DNA of 64,000 nt, from NCBI GenBank assembly GCA_014526335.1, contig JACTAT010000007.1:837422-901421 (forward strand). Reading direction: 5' to 3'. Position numbers and translations under genes: made by a program. Numbering within the stretch: the stretch's first letter is position 1; each line of letters starts with the position of its first letter. The stretch comes from Chrysaora quinquecirrha (taxonomy: Eukaryota > Cnidaria > Scyphozoa > Semaeostomeae > Pelagiidae). The notes beneath the pieces were generated by a model that worked only from the letters and a program-made list of their open reading frames with translations, ran no database searches and was not told the DNA's origin. Below are positions 26,201-42,163 of this stretch, piece after piece.

Positions 26201-26783
26201 AAAACTCTGTTTGCAAGTTGTTTTATTTTTATTTGCATCCGAATTCCCTTCGTTGTGCAAATCTCGTTATTTTTGCATCGTTCTGGCATTTTTTTTGCTC
26301 TTATCCTCAACGCACAGGTAGATTTTCTTCTCACCAGGTAAAATGGGGTTTTTTTAGGTCGCTGAATTCAGGTGCCCTCTAAAGGGAAGTCGCGGCTTTT
26401 CTTTTTTTCGCCGCAATACAACTTTCTTGAATTTGCAGCTGGATCGGGTAACTGGTCCTCCATCGAGGAACAAAAATCTTTTGTTTGCTTTCAATCTGTT
26501 ACTGGATCTAGGGACTGTCCGCCGATTGGGGAACTGTTACTCGATCGAGAGCGTGTACTGGACTGCCGGCCCTGCCAGCCTGCCTGAATTTTAGTTGCAC
26601 AGCAATGTAACCCTTCTCTTGCTCACAAAGTTCAGCTGGCAGGACAACTAGGCGTTAATTAGGTTTTAGACTTATTTAACAATCTGAAAAAACAAACCTT
26701 ACCCGAATTTTGTTTAATACTCCGTTACTTTCAAGAGTTTGGGCAACAAGATCTCGAAGCTCTGTATCTTCGTCGGCGGACAT
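2121..26783 (-). CDS. CEP43: CEP43/FOP (FGFR1 oncogene partner) homologue, nine exons found, core LisH exons missing
   Basis: CEP43 is a centrosome/centriolar-satellite and basal-body protein that dimerises through an N-terminal LisH region and acts in ciliogenesis and microtubule anchoring (family knowledge). Exons in transcript order: 26783-26703, 18710-18657, 14951-14841, 11962-11835, 9693-9589, 8936-8803, 5620-5569, 4672-4591, 2204-2121. All have AG acceptors and GT donors, all phases match, and 831 nt give 276 residues plus stop. Blocks matching vertebrate FOP in order are EDTELRDLVAQTLESNGVLN, AELRANVFLALEEQE, RENLIKTL, SPSKIPQR, GSLKDVPPLPG, DDNYAYEDDF, SITEEIEEDISIG and a short acidic C-terminus. 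Vertebrate FOP is about 400 residues. The segment equivalent to the human NESLRKFL...FNLDFTLAVF core, expected between 18657 and 14951, was not found, although the frame stays open without it. Introns carry a LINE, SINEs and many TIR elements. No AATAAA was seen near 2120-2040 on the gene strand. Confidence 0.9.
2555..3178. other. CEP43 intron sequence, no feature recognised
   Basis: Apart from two partial copies of 'gcagaccatggctatttt' about 53 bp apart (2612, 2665), I see no coding or repeat structure here. Confidence 0.4.
3179..3253. repeat. Perfect 21-bp inverted repeat (hairpin)
   Basis: Arms 3179-3199 and 3233-3253 are exact reverse complements around 'aaaggaagccgacactt', with a 33-base loop. 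It sits in a CEP43 intron. It could be a tiny TIR element or a palindromic insertion. Confidence 0.8.
4079..4420. mobile_element. Non-autonomous TIR element, 'CCGGGGGTAACTT' family, copy 1
   Basis: Begins 'ccgggggtaactt' and ends 'gggagttagccccgggg', which are imperfect inverted repeats. The interior repeats 'tacccca' words. A second copy with the same ends and interior lies at 61979-62329. No coding capacity. Confidence 0.75.
4488..4566 (-). mobile_element. 3' fragment of the 'CAGCTGACTC' SINE family
   Basis: Reverse complement of the family's 3' part: on plus it reads 'aaggtgaaggtgaaat' then 'gtcgccagcatctcag', matching the tail of the full copy at 29066-29255. It lies directly 3' of a CEP43 donor. 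Confidence 0.65.
4591..4672 (-). CDS. CEP43: CEP43 exon (EEIEEDIS)
   Basis: Encodes SRKSEEGLSITEEIEEDISI and GSFAGSK, matching vertebrate SEKSEISIGEEIEEDLS. The acceptor ATTTTAAG has a weak pyrimidine tract, so its exact position is less sure. Donor GTAAGA. A SINE 3' fragment starts about 25 nt into the next intron. Confidence 0.85.
5569..5620 (-). CDS. CEP43: CEP43 exon (DDNYAYEDDF)
   Basis: Encodes EVPKDDNYAYEDDFLPTR when joined to its neighbours, matching vertebrate GEDDDYVDDFNST. Acceptor AATTGTAG, donor GTGAGA, with phases matching on both sides. Confidence 0.85.
5715..6150 (-). mobile_element. Tandem duplication of a tRNA-like SINE unit (about 240 bp x 2)
   Basis: 5715-5935 and 5950-6150 are direct copies sharing 'gatagatttttccacaagtg', 'ctcctcccgtttg/aat' and 'tttcgtgtttcggctat'. 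On minus each has an A-box-like 'agttcagcggaaacg' and a B-box-like 'ggctcgagtcc' (ggctgtgtccc in the other copy), spaced as in a tRNA head. It lies just upstream of the CEP43 exon 5569-5620. Confidence 0.6.
6797..7463 (+). mobile_element. Pogo-like non-autonomous element, diverged copy
   Basis: Carries 'gacatccgccatctcgac' at the left and the same interior order as the intact copy at 30067-30640: 'ctgcccatgt', 'atagatgaag', 'cagtagggatgaaa', 'aactata'. The right terminus is lost where the inverted copy begins at 7467. Confidence 0.7.
7467..7785 (-). mobile_element. Pogo-like element, inverted partial copy
   Basis: Starts 'cagttgacatccgctctcaa' after a TA and runs collinear with the reverse complement of 30640-30320, ending near 'cattcccgctcc'. 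It abuts the preceding diverged copy tail to tail. Confidence 0.75.
7786..8802. other. CEP43 intron, no gene recognised; dispersed repeat fragment near 8490-8560
   Basis: 'acaatagccactcc...ctagtggaaaac' (about 8490-8543) repeats the string near 5461-5508 in a CEP43 intron, so a dispersed repeat is present. 'attttaaaa/cgaggc' words near 7786-8120 form a loose inverted pair. Nothing coding seen. Confidence 0.4.
8803..8936 (-). CDS. CEP43: CEP43 exon (GSLKDVPPLPG block)
   Basis: Encodes DSWLESDGKNKLKG...TLGSLKDVPPLPGMGQKKDE; the GSL..PPL block matches vertebrate GSLASLSDAPPLKS. Acceptor TTTGTATAG, donor GTAACA, one base left over. Confidence 0.85.
9003..9082. repeat. G-rich/C-rich inverted repeat pair
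   Basis: 'gggggctcagggggcggagc' followed by 'cccccttg', then about 40 bp later 'cggggggggctcagccccc'. Two adjacent potential stem-loops with 'ggggctc/gagcccc' arms. Confidence 0.55.
9589..9693 (-). CDS. CEP43: CEP43 exon (acidic linker)
   Basis: Completes the split codon (TC+G) and encodes KNQKSVFKTSVDDEDSELLA and further residues. Acceptor CTATAG, donor GTAAGT, two bases left over. The linker is poorly conserved; the call rests on matching phase, splice sites and order. Confidence 0.75.
10891..11267 (+). mobile_element. TA|CAC-type TIR element, subfamily I copy 1
   Basis: TA precedes the terminus 'cacgctttttttacaaagaa' and the element ends 'ctttataaaatagcgtg' (the right TA has decayed to CA). 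Internal words 'aaagaac' and 'gggaac' flank 'tgtagatggcccgaaaattt', as in the copies at 32515 and, inverted, 31325. The 108-residue open frame inside has no protein features. Confidence 0.8.
11835..11962 (-). CDS. CEP43: CEP43 exon (SPSKIP block)
   Basis: Encodes SPSKIPQRVDSKVKKD and a Ser/Asp-rich stretch, matching the PSKIPRYKG...KK linker of FOP. Acceptor CTTTTCAG, donor GTAAGT; two bases are left over. Confidence 0.82.
12003..12180 (-). mobile_element. 'CAGCTGACTC' SINE family, nearly full copy
   Basis: Reading minus: 'gtggcatcgtggtgtaatcc' (A-box region), then B box 'ggttcgagccc', then 'gatcctagcgactg' and a tail in 'accatttcgtcttcacct'. It matches 29066-29255 throughout. Confidence 0.8.
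12442..12817. mobile_element. Short TIR element with 'GGCCCGTCTNCACGGATAC' ends
   Basis: Left end 'ggcccgtctacacggatacg' and right end 'gtatccgtgcagacggggcc' are inverted repeats of about 22 bp. The interior has further inverted 'cgtgtagacg' and 'gtctacacgg' words. Family unknown; a run of AAAC repeats follows at 12856-12905. Confidence 0.8.
12856..12905. repeat. (AAAC)n microsatellite
   Basis: About a dozen near-perfect AAAC units. From 12906 to 13270 only AT-rich sequence is seen. Confidence 0.85.
13271..13831 (+). mobile_element. TA|CAC-type TIR element, subfamily II copy 1
   Basis: TA|CACGCAG...CTGCGTG|TA. The terminal word is 'ataagcaacc', and 'aagcaac' recurs about eight times inside ('taagcaacgta', 'ctaagcaaca', 'gcaagcaacc', 'ctaagcaact' and others). 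The same order is found at 34303-34802. Confidence 0.9.
14244..14631 (+). mobile_element. TA|CAC-type TIR element, subfamily III
   Basis: TA|CACG...CGTG|TA with terminal 'ataagaaacc' and 'ggtttcttat'. The internal word is 'gtttctta' / 'taagaaac', several times, alternating with 'agttctaaaag' and 'ggcc' words. The TIR word and internal word agree with each other but differ from the other subfamilies. Confidence 0.88.
14841..14951 (-). CDS. CEP43: CEP43 exon (RENL block)
   Basis: 37 codons including RENLIKTLNI and PLILELMKKSQQEN, matching vertebrate RENLARDLGI and PLLLEVIRRCQQKE. Acceptor TTTTTCCAG, donor GTGAGT, phase 0 at both ends. It joins exon 2 in frame only because the expected LisH exons are absent. 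Confidence 0.85.
15240..15830 (+). mobile_element. Polymeric SINE with four tandem tRNA-like heads
   Basis: The head of the 'CAGCTGACTC' SINE is repeated four times with a 127-128-bp period ('ccagctgactc' at 15286, 15413, 15540, 15668). Three copies keep a B box 'ggttcgagccc'; the second has 'ggttccagccc'. Only the last head is followed by the family's body ('ttgattag...cctagagactggcg...caccctttcac'). Heads are joined by 'ttgaggtgttg' plus 'ctccacta(g)gc'. Confidence 0.85.
15853..15990 (-). mobile_element. 'CAGCTGACTC' SINE, 3' half
   Basis: Plus strand reads 'ttaaggtgaaggttata', 'gtcgctagaatctctgaagt' and 'ggctcgaacc', the reverse complement of the SINE tail through its B box. It faces the polymeric copy tail to tail. 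Confidence 0.65.
16418..16748. mobile_element. Short TIR element, 'GGGC..A..TTTTTTGGT' ends
   Basis: Left 'gggcgtattttttggtcaca' and right 'attaccaaaaacgtaagccc' are imperfect inverted repeats. The interior repeats 'ttctgaaaacgg' and 'cgtttt' words. Related words occur at 35395-35470. The open frames inside on both strands are repeat artefacts. Confidence 0.6.
17411..17771. mobile_element. Short TIR element, 'GGGGGTACATGACTTATGA' ends
   Basis: Left 'gggggtacatgacttatgaa' then 'ggggatgtgccgccc'; right 'gggcggcacatacccg' then 'atactaagtaccccc'. The subterminal 'gtgccgccc' and 'gggcggcac' pair is perfect. The 98-residue plus frame overlapping it is not supported as a gene. Confidence 0.7.
18219..18590 (+). 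mobile_element. TA|CAC-type TIR element, subfamily IV
   Basis: TA|CACTC...GAGTG|TA. The terminal word is 'ataagaata', and 'aagaata' recurs throughout: 'tataagaatattgaggctc', 'taagaatatgtaagaatatg', 'aagaatactttaagaatatt'. It lies 67 bp from CEP43 exon 2. Confidence 0.88.
18657..18710 (-). CDS. CEP43: CEP43 exon 2
   Basis: Encodes AELRANVFLALEEQESLK, nearly identical to the vertebrate block AELRAAVFLALEEQE. Acceptor TTTCTAG, donor GTAAGT, phase 0 at both ends. Intron 1 (18711-26702) contains the LINE. Confidence 0.92.
18795..18831 (-). repeat. LINE 3'-terminal (GAATT)n tail
   Basis: Plus reads 'caattcaattattcaattca' and onward. Short tandem repeats in place of poly(A) are typical of the CR1/L2 group. 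Confidence 0.7.
19092..22647 (-). pseudogene. LINE ORF2: AP endonuclease-reverse transcriptase, frameshifted
   Basis: The start MNENEPKSHLKLSKSK at 22647 leads to the endonuclease N-terminus LNVNGLRNKL. After a small deletion/frameshift near 22470 the endonuclease continues through IILGGDFNSRTG (near 22120) and LHSDHCQLILEL (near 21790). The longest intact block is 22165-20972 (397 codons), ending at KKKAVGIDNISNEILK, the reverse transcriptase entry. RT motifs: CFIDISKAFDRLWR (near 20630), a GDPLSSLLFNI-like region broken by shifts near 20450, LMWADDIVLISKSEQG (near 20340) and KPILLYGSEIWGC (near 19960). The C-terminus ends at 19092. At least five frame breaks. Confidence 0.88.
22719..24906 (-). 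pseudogene. LINE ORF1: coiled coil, SGNH esterase and polyglutamine tail, frameshifted
   Basis: 24906-24436 is a charged N-terminal part beginning MISEDLILKSHGTCG. 24411-24079 has heptads (ESLEQEIIELKTENLKLREE). 24133-23309 holds the esterase: VLIIGDSIIKG (nucleophile block), FRGGKIEDI and LHIGSNDIS; block V (DGIHLSNTGT, near 23240) is in another frame. One-base shifts are visible near 23305 and at a poly-T near 23205. The frame then runs through FFVRELKDAVFMRRQKLNQQ into about 90 residues that are mostly Gln/His, and ends at 22719. Esterase ORF1 is known in CR1-group LINEs; the Gln tract is unusual. Confidence 0.8.
22905..23170 (-). repeat. (CAG)n-like trinucleotide tract inside LINE ORF1
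   Basis: Mixed CAG/CAA/CAT codons on minus; plus reads 'tgctgttgttgctg'. The mix of Gln codons argues it is older than a fresh microsatellite expansion and is kept in the ORF1 frame for about 250 bp. Confidence 0.85.
25265..25410 (+). repeat. Dispersed 150-bp repeat, copy 1
   Basis: Contains 'atataaaagtggcttaagcc', 'aattgaataagagaagaata', 'gctaaattgccttttgtg' and 'gagctgctttgtcttcatgc' in that order. The same order occurs in reverse complement at 55493-55652, so it is a transposed repeat. Family not recognised. Confidence 0.8.
25600..25865. repeat. Degenerate tandem repeat, about 50-bp units
   Basis: 'aatcatccgttaatgct' plus 'gtaattctacac' recur near 25735, 25785 and 25810, with older units ('gtgtaatcat', 'gtaattgcat') to the left. 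The word 'gtaat' recurs in most units. Confidence 0.6.
25993..26569. mobile_element. TIR element with about 60-bp arms ('CCGGCCAGTCCAG' ends)
   Basis: Left arm 'ccggccagtccagcacacgc' then 'tctcgattgagaaacagttc'; right arm 'cgatcgagagcgtgtactgg' then 'actgccgg'. 'ccccaatcggaggacagtcc' and 'ggactgtccgccgattgggg' extend the pairing. A 24-bp direct repeat ('atcaatgcgttactcgatcg') occurs near 26070-26115. It ends 133 bp from the CEP43 exon 1 donor. Confidence 0.78.
26703..26783 (-). CDS. CEP43: CEP43 exon 1 (start codon)
   Basis: Encodes MSADEDTELRDLVAQTLESN and seven more residues, matching the FOP N-terminus just after its variable first residues. The ATG is at 26783-26781 and the donor is GTAAGG. 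Phase 0. Confidence 0.9.
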
Positions 26784-26813
26784 TTTGATTTTGAACTTTT
26801 TTGAACATTGGTG

Positions 26814-26846
26814 GTTGTTGTTGTTGTTGTTGTCGTTGTTGTTGAT
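26814..26846. repeat. (GTT)n microsatellite in the CEP43 5' leader
   Basis: About ten GTT units with one GTC, 30 bp upstream of the CEP43 ATG on the gene's strand (where it reads AAC). No TATA box recognised upstream. Confidence 0.8.
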
Positions 26847-27061
26847 GATGACAAGGCTGTGTGCTGGTGTCAATACTGTCAGTATTTAATTTATTATGTT
26901 CACACAGAAAGATAGAGCAGTTAAATTCAAATTAAAAGCATTGATCGCTAATACATTACTCAAGTTCTCCACAAAACAGCTACATCAAATGCTACTAAAA
27001 CTAAATTCATTATCTGTTAAAAGATAGCAAACTATGACCAACTAGATATCTAGAACTAATA

Positions 27062-27208
27062 GAACAAACTAAATAACTAACCAACTAACTAACTAAACAA
27101 CCAACTAAAAACTAACTAGTTAACCAATTAACCTACTACGTAACAATTGTCAAACGTACATATCAACTAACTTTCTTACAAATGAACAAGCTGACAAACT
27201 AACTAACC

Positions 27209-27278
<70 letters not shown>

Positions 27279-27711
27279 AAGTAACTAACTAACTAAAAGT
27301 AACTAACAAACTAATTGCCTAATTAACTAACTAAGTAACTTACCAACTATAACTAGCCAACTAACTGACTGACTAACTAACCAACAAACTAACTAACTAA
27401 CCAAACAACTAACTAAATAACAATAATTAACTAACTACGTAGCTAACTCATTAAGTAAATAACTAACTAACTAACCAACTAAATGACTAACCAAAAAGCT
27501 AACTAACTAACCAACAAACCTACTAACTAACCAAATAACTAACTAAATAACTCTAACTAACTAACTAGCTAACTCATTAAGTAAATAACTAACTAACTAA
27601 CCAACTAACTAACTAACCAAAAAGCTAACTAACTAACCAACAAACCTACTAACTAACCAAATAACTAACTAAATAACTCTAACTAACTAACTAGCTAACT
27701 CATTAAGTAAA

Positions 27712-27757
<46 letters not shown>

Positions 27758-27835
27758 CTAACTAACAAGCTAACTAACTAACTAACTAATTAACCAACTA
27801 CCTTATTAACTAACTAACTAACGAATTAACTAACT
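27062..27835. repeat. (AACT)n array with a 126-bp higher-order repeat
   Basis: About 770 bp of 'ctaa' tetranucleotides with interruptions. The marker 'agctaactcattaagtaaat' occurs at 27441, 27567 and 27693, i.e. exactly 126 bp apart, showing block amplification of an already mutated array. It lies between the divergent CEP43 and transgelin starts. Confidence 0.92.
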
Positions 27836-28677
27836 AAAATGCTCGGAAACTGATCTGAAATTGCAAATATTGTTAGATATTAAGGAAAGGCAAGTACGCT
27901 AATAATGTTAATGTTAATGGCGCGTTGTTGAGGTTATAACGAAACAGCTTGAGCATTAGTTCTATACACGAGGCTGTTTGTTTGTGTAAACGTGCGTGTA
28001 ACATGCAGGGATAAAACAACAACTTAGACGAAATGAAACAATAAAATTAACAATCCCATGAATAATTTTCTTGCTCAAGTAACGGTTTAATTACTTTATT
28101 ATTATCAATGTCTTTCTTACCCACTAGGAGGATTACAAACGAACAAAGATGATAAAATTCATCAAAAATTAGACTCGAATTTCTGCGATTTCTGAAAAAG
28201 TTACAGCTATCGGAATAGAATCTAGGCATTACTATTCGCTTTGTCGATCAGTTTCAGGCAAAAACAAACAAAAAATCTCTCTCGGACTTGATGATTTAGT
28301 GAACAGATTTCATATTCGTATTTTTGATCTTAAAGATTTCTCTATATAGGCTTTTTTTATGGATTAAATGCATCCCAGTGTTGCATTCTTTGGGATTCCC
28401 ACAGAATTAATAAACCAATGACAAATGTCTTTGTGAAAATCAGTCAATGAAAATCGTTGTCGCAGTGCATAACATGTGAGGGTATTAGTATATCTAACTA
28501 AGGATTAATTAATAGAATACAAATACCTACATAGATTTAGAAATAATACACAAATCCTTGGCGCTGTGTGTTAAAATGATTATGATTAAAACTACGCTGT
28601 TTTTTATATAAATGGAAAGAATTTTTTCAACGAATTTGGGAAAGGGTGCAGTTCAGTAGTTACTGATGTCCATTTCC
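27836..28677. other. Intergenic, nothing recognised
   Basis: AT-rich unique-looking sequence between CEP43 and the transgelin gene. No exon, repeat or hairpin noticed. Confidence 0.4.
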
Positions 28678-29045
28678 CAGGGGGGTACTCATTAACTTTC
28701 AATACGGGGGGGTCCATGCCACTATTTCCTTGCAGACCCCCAAATATTGAGTTTAATGTTTTGGAGAACCCAAATATTGCTATCTATTTTGGACACCTAA
28801 AATGTTCTCTCGAGTTTAGCCATCAGTTTCATGACAATTTACAATTTATAAGCTCTTGGCAGCCAGATGGGTCATTGTAATGAATCGCACCAGATCGCAA
28901 GATTCTTCCTTCAGATTTGTGGACCCCAAATATTGAATTTTGTCCATGTTATAATTGACAGACCCCAAATATTGAATAAGCTTAAGATTTCGGACCCCAA
29001 ATATTGGCATGGACCCCCGTATTGAAAGTTAATGAGTACCCCCCT
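28678..29045. mobile_element. TIR element with about 45-bp near-perfect arms
   Basis: Left 'ccaggggggtactcattaac' plus 'tttcaatacggggg'; right 'cccccgtattgaaagttaat' plus 'gagtacccccctgg'. The interior repeats 'accccaaatattga' five or more times in both orientations. No coding capacity. Confidence 0.9.
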
Positions 29046-29065
29046 GGGGTTCATTTAGGGGAGTC

Positions 29066-29255
29066 TTGAAGGTGCTGTGGCGTCGTGGTGTAATCCAGCT
29101 TACTCGTGGTGACAGAAGCTCAGTGTGGTCAGGGTTCGAGGCCAGCCACGGTAGCGTCACAGCCAGGGTCGAGGTCTCGATTAGTTAACCTACTACTGAG
29201 ATCCTAGTATCTTGCGCTAAAACACCATTTCACCTTCACCTTCACCTTCACCTTG
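29066..29255 (+). mobile_element. 'CAGCTGACTC' SINE family, best full-length copy
   Basis: Head: 'gtggcgtcgtggtgtaatcc' with tRNA A-box character and B box 'ggttcgaggcc'. Body: 'cacagccagggtcgagg', 'gattagttaacctactact', 'gagatcctag'. Tail: four tandem 'ttcacc' units. The reference copy used for the other five. Confidence 0.85.
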
Positions 29256-29790
29256 AATGCCCCATATCTCCAACAATTTTTCAAAATATATATCCAAATA
29301 TACATCTCCAAATGTATTTATCCCAAAATCCCCTTTATCCCACACACCATGTATTTTTTCGAGAATCATCCCATACTATCTCGGCCATATCTCTTGTTTT
29401 CCAGGAGAAATCCCAATACCGAATAAACACCTAATGCGGCCTCGTTTCTAGATCGAAAATGAGACAGCTATTGAGCTATCGTTAGAGGGAGTGTAAGTGT
29501 AACAGTTTTTGTTTAATAGCTATGGATGTAGTGCAAGTTTCAGTTATAGTAAAGAGCATAGTACGAAAAGAGTACGTTCTATCGACGTAATTGCCAGTTA
29601 ATTCCACAGAAATCGCTCAAACTGGTCCAGTGTTGTGGTTTGAGCGTCCAGCAGTTGAATTCAATAATGGCTATAACTACGACTCGGGTGAAAAGCTAGT
29701 CCATAACCAGTGACAAAATGTTTTGGAACATGCCCTCTTTTCTCTTTTCAAAGAAAAATGGCCTATACTAGCAATTTTCAACTTTCAAGG

Positions 29791-30045
29791 CCCTGGACAA
29801 ACGATCAAACATTGTTGGTCCAACATTTTTAATTTGCTTGTCTACTAAAATGTTTGATCGTTTGGCCACATCCACCAAAAACATTGCTTGACAAGTAGAA
29901 GTAACAAACTTTGTGGCGTAATGTTTTGGAAAAAGATCAAAAACGCAAGCAAAAATGTTGGATGAGCAATGTTTTTGGACGTTGCCAAACGGTCAAATAT
30001 TTTGGTTGACAAACAAATTTCAAATGTTGGACCAACAATGTTTGC
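29791..30045. mobile_element. TIR element, 'CCCTGGNCAAACGATCAAAC' family, copy 1
   Basis: Left 'ccctggacaaacgatcaaac' plus 'attgttggtccaacatt'; right 'atgttggaccaacaatgttt'. Internal inverted 'aatgtttgatcgtttggcca' and 'ttgccaaacggtcaaat' words. The second copy is at 37084-37361. It ends 22 bp before a pogo-like element. Confidence 0.8.
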
Positions 30046-30066
30046 TATCAGCTGGTGTGTCATATA

Positions 30067-30640
30067 CAGTCATGACATCCGCTATCTCGACTGCCCGCTA
30101 TATCGAACATTCGCTATCTCGAACGATTTTCAGTTTCCCCTCGTTTTGGTATAAGGGTTTGTATAAAAAAATCATCCGCTATCTCGAACCCCGTTATCTC
30201 GAACCATTTTCGATTTCCCACGGAGGAAAACCTGCTGTTTATCTCGAACTTTGCCAAATTTTCTGCCGAACTTGATAAAGAGACAGACTGAAAATATGTA
30301 TAATTGCGTAGCGGAGCGGGAATGGGCAGCAGCTAAGTGATATGCTGCCCATGTATACAATAGATGAAGCTGTTCGCTTTCGAGATGTGCTGCATCGCCA
30401 TTATCTCAATTTCACCAACAGTAGGGATGAAAGCAGATGAGCTTTGACTCCTATGTAAAAAATACCAGACTTGTTTGATGACATTTGGGATCAGTAACCC
30501 TGCATGTTAATAGGGGTTCCTTTTCTGACTTAAAAACTATAATTTTTTATATTTATAGGGAGCATCCGTTATTTCGAACATTCGCTATCTCGAACAAATT
30601 CCCGTTGCCCTTGAGAGTTCGAGATAGCGGATGTCAACTG
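30067..30640 (+). mobile_element. Pogo/Tigger-like non-autonomous element, intact ends
   Basis: TA|CAGTCATGACATCCGC...GCGGATGTCAACTG|TA: a TA target duplication and CAGT termini as in pogo-group elements. The subterminal motif 'cgctatctcgaac' occurs several times at each end. 574 bp, no transposase. Three partial relatives lie at 6797, 7467 and 53993. Confidence 0.85.
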
Positions 30641-31176
30641 TATCTATAAAATTACGATATTACAGATAACAAACCAAGTACTGAGATCTCAGTTAAGAAA
30701 CTAATGCTATGAGTTTTGATAGGATTAGGATAGGAGTTCCCTCTCATAAAAGAACATTCTTGGATAAAGACACACCAAAATCTGCTGATAATTTATTTGA
30801 CAATAATAGCAAGAATCGAATTATTTTAGACAAAAAGATTAGAATAATCTCCAGAAAGTTCAAGCGACGTGATGTCTTTAAAGGACATAAAGAAACTAAA
30901 CTTTAAGCCAAGTGTGAAGGCGATCCCACCTTAAGGCCTTGCTCAGAAATATACCATATTTGGAAATCAGACTAGCGAACGGAAGTTGAAATAGACAATC
31001 GCAGATAACAGAAATTAGAAGGGTCTTAATCACGTGACCAACCCACCCATTTTAATCTAATAGGATATTTTTCAGCTACAGACAGACAACACACTGTTTT
31101 GGTCACTGTTCCTGCGTTGAAACTACTTAGTCCTGTTTCGTTCTTGCAGTTTGTCTGAGCTGGGAAATTTATCAAA

Positions 31177-40055
<8,879 letters not shown>

Positions 40056-40389
40056 ACCAATCACCAAGGAACATTCACAATACAGCAGTGTATAGATTAG
40101 CTGTATAGCGTATGCGACTCTTGTAGCAACCTTTCGCTGTACAGCAGTTATACATACTGTACAATCAAAACTGTAATTTTTCGTTTTTTTACGATAATTT
40201 TTGTAGATTTTAAGACAAGTTAATATGATTTCGTAATTTTGTGATTTAGAAGCTTTAACAACTCTTTTGTAAATTGATTTTTATATGACGAAATTGAACA
40301 ACAAATGCTAGATTGGTTGGTTTATTTGGTATTTTCTTTAAGACTTGAAAAAGACGCACCGTAGACAGGGTGAGCTGATTAATTGAGTT

Positions 40390-40505
40390 TTTCATTCTCC
40401 ACATACCGTAAATCTTCGAATGAGTCCCCACCTTTGAATAAGCCCTCCCCTCGAATAAGCCCCCAACAAGAAAATTTTTGCTGAGGCTCGATGCAGCACC
40501 ATCTT
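40390..40505. repeat. Fragment of a 'cgaataagcccc' TIR-type repeat
   Basis: 'cttcgaatgagtcccc', 'tttgaataagccct' and 'ctcgaataagcccc' in series. Similar words occur near 9895-9950. Ends not defined. Confidence 0.45.
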
Positions 40506-40559
40506 TCTAACTGTGCGGCGCTAGGTACTTAGGGTCTCAGAATTTGCTTTGCCAATCCT

Positions 40560-41335
40560 CTTTAGCAGATTTGATAAAATAAGATTCCATTACATTGGAT
40601 TGGATTAGATTATGGTAGATTAGAGTATATAAAATAGTAATATAGGAATAGAGAAAATTAGATTAGAATAAATCAGATTAGATTAGACAAAATTCGAGTA
40701 AAATATGCCGGGTTATATTAGACTACATCAGATTAGATTAGATTATGGTATATTAGACCAGAACAGAGAAGACTAGATAAGATTAGATTAGAGCATATTA
40801 GTTTAGATTAAATTGGATTAATCTCGATAAGTGTAAACTAGATTAGACTTAGATTAGATAAGATCAGATGTGATTATGATAGATTATGGCCGATGAGACT
40901 AGATTAGGTTAGATTGGTTTAGATAGATCAAATTAGATTCGATTATAGCAAATAAGGCCAGAACATGGATGGTCATATTATACCAGATTAGATTAGATTA
41001 TAATAATTTAAATTTGATTAGATTAAATAATGAATTTGATTTGATCAGATTAGATTAGAATAAATTAGACTGGATTAGATTAGATTGATTGAATTATATT
41101 TTTAGATTAGATTATGTTAGATTGAACTACATCTTGACTACATAGGATTAGATCGATTTAAGATTTAGATTTAACCGAACTAGTCCAGGTTTTAGATTAA
41201 ATTAAACCAAGTTAGATAAGATTAGATTAAACCAGGTCATTTCAGGTTGGATTATATAAGATCAGATCCTATAAGTTTAGATCAGATTAGATTAGATTAA
41301 AATGGATGTGACTAGATTACATCAGATTAGACTAA
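40560..41335. repeat. Degenerate GATTA/AGATT array
   Basis: About 775 bp dominated by 'gattagatta' with point changes and 'gattatggtagatta' variants. Period 5 with interruptions. Between the convergent transgelin and MFI 3' ends. Confidence 0.88.
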
Positions 41336-41426
41336 GTACTAAAGAAGAACGCATGCGCTTTTAAGTCGTAAATAGTCTATTAGAAAAACACAAGAGTGGT
41401 ACCGCCAAGAAAGTGCTATCAAGCTA

Positions 41427-41697
41427 TGGCTGAACTGGGAGACTTGTCGCGCGCGACACTATATTCGGCGTGTCTTCCAGGTTCGCTAAATATGCGAATG
41501 ACAAGCGAGCAACATGTCCCCTGAGTCATTTGCATGTCGCGGAGACAAGAAAAGTCCCTGTTGTCTCCCATCAACATTTTCGTTTCTCTTGCTACAAATT
41601 TTATCGGGCGCTGTAAAGTTTTCGAGTCGACTAAATTGAGAGACACTGAGGGGACATCAATGTCGCGCATGGCATGTCTCCTAGTTTAGCCGGGCCT
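41427..41697. mobile_element. TIR element, 'GGCTNAACTNGGAGAC' ends
   Basis: Left 'ggctgaactgggagacttgt' plus 'cgcgcgcgacac'; right 'gtcgcgcatggcatgtctcc' plus 'tagtttagcc'. The arms pair over about 35 bp with gaps. The 83-residue minus frame is inside it. Confidence 0.65.
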
Positions 41698-41740
41698 TTA
41701 GACACCAACAGCTCTGAACTATTGCTCGAACTGACAGATT

Positions 41741-42028
41741 GTGCAGGGACTGGATTCAACACAGTATGCACGGTCCAAGTTCAGCGCTGATCACGCTCCA
41801 AGTTCAGCGCTGATGCAGCTCGTCCATCACATAAAAGAAATTGAGTCTAAGCATCCAACACAGCTTGTAGAAAAGACAGCGCGGTTCCAGATGATAAAAT
41901 ATGTACAATTTAATACTACTACTTACAATATTTGGTTTATTTCATTTGAATTGCATCACATATTCGACGCTTGTCATGTTGATAAAGTTATCGTAAAGGG
42001 ATCTTTGGAAAAATTTTGTGTATTTTGA
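41741..42028. other. Unrecognised 95-codon open frame with an internal 23-bp direct repeat
   Basis: 'ccaagttcagcgctgatcac' and 'ccaagttcagcgctgatgca' are adjacent direct repeats. The frame (MQGLDSTQYARSKF...) matches nothing I know and has no splice context. Probably not a gene. Confidence 0.2.
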
Positions 42029-42163
42029 GTACCTGTAGGAGAAGGATAACACGTGAATAACACAACTCCAACTGCTTACTGTGTGCGGGAGTAGAAAGCT
42101 ATTCGCTTTCGGCCGGTTAACTAAGCCAATGCAATTGGTCGCCTTAAGTCAACGCAGTATATA

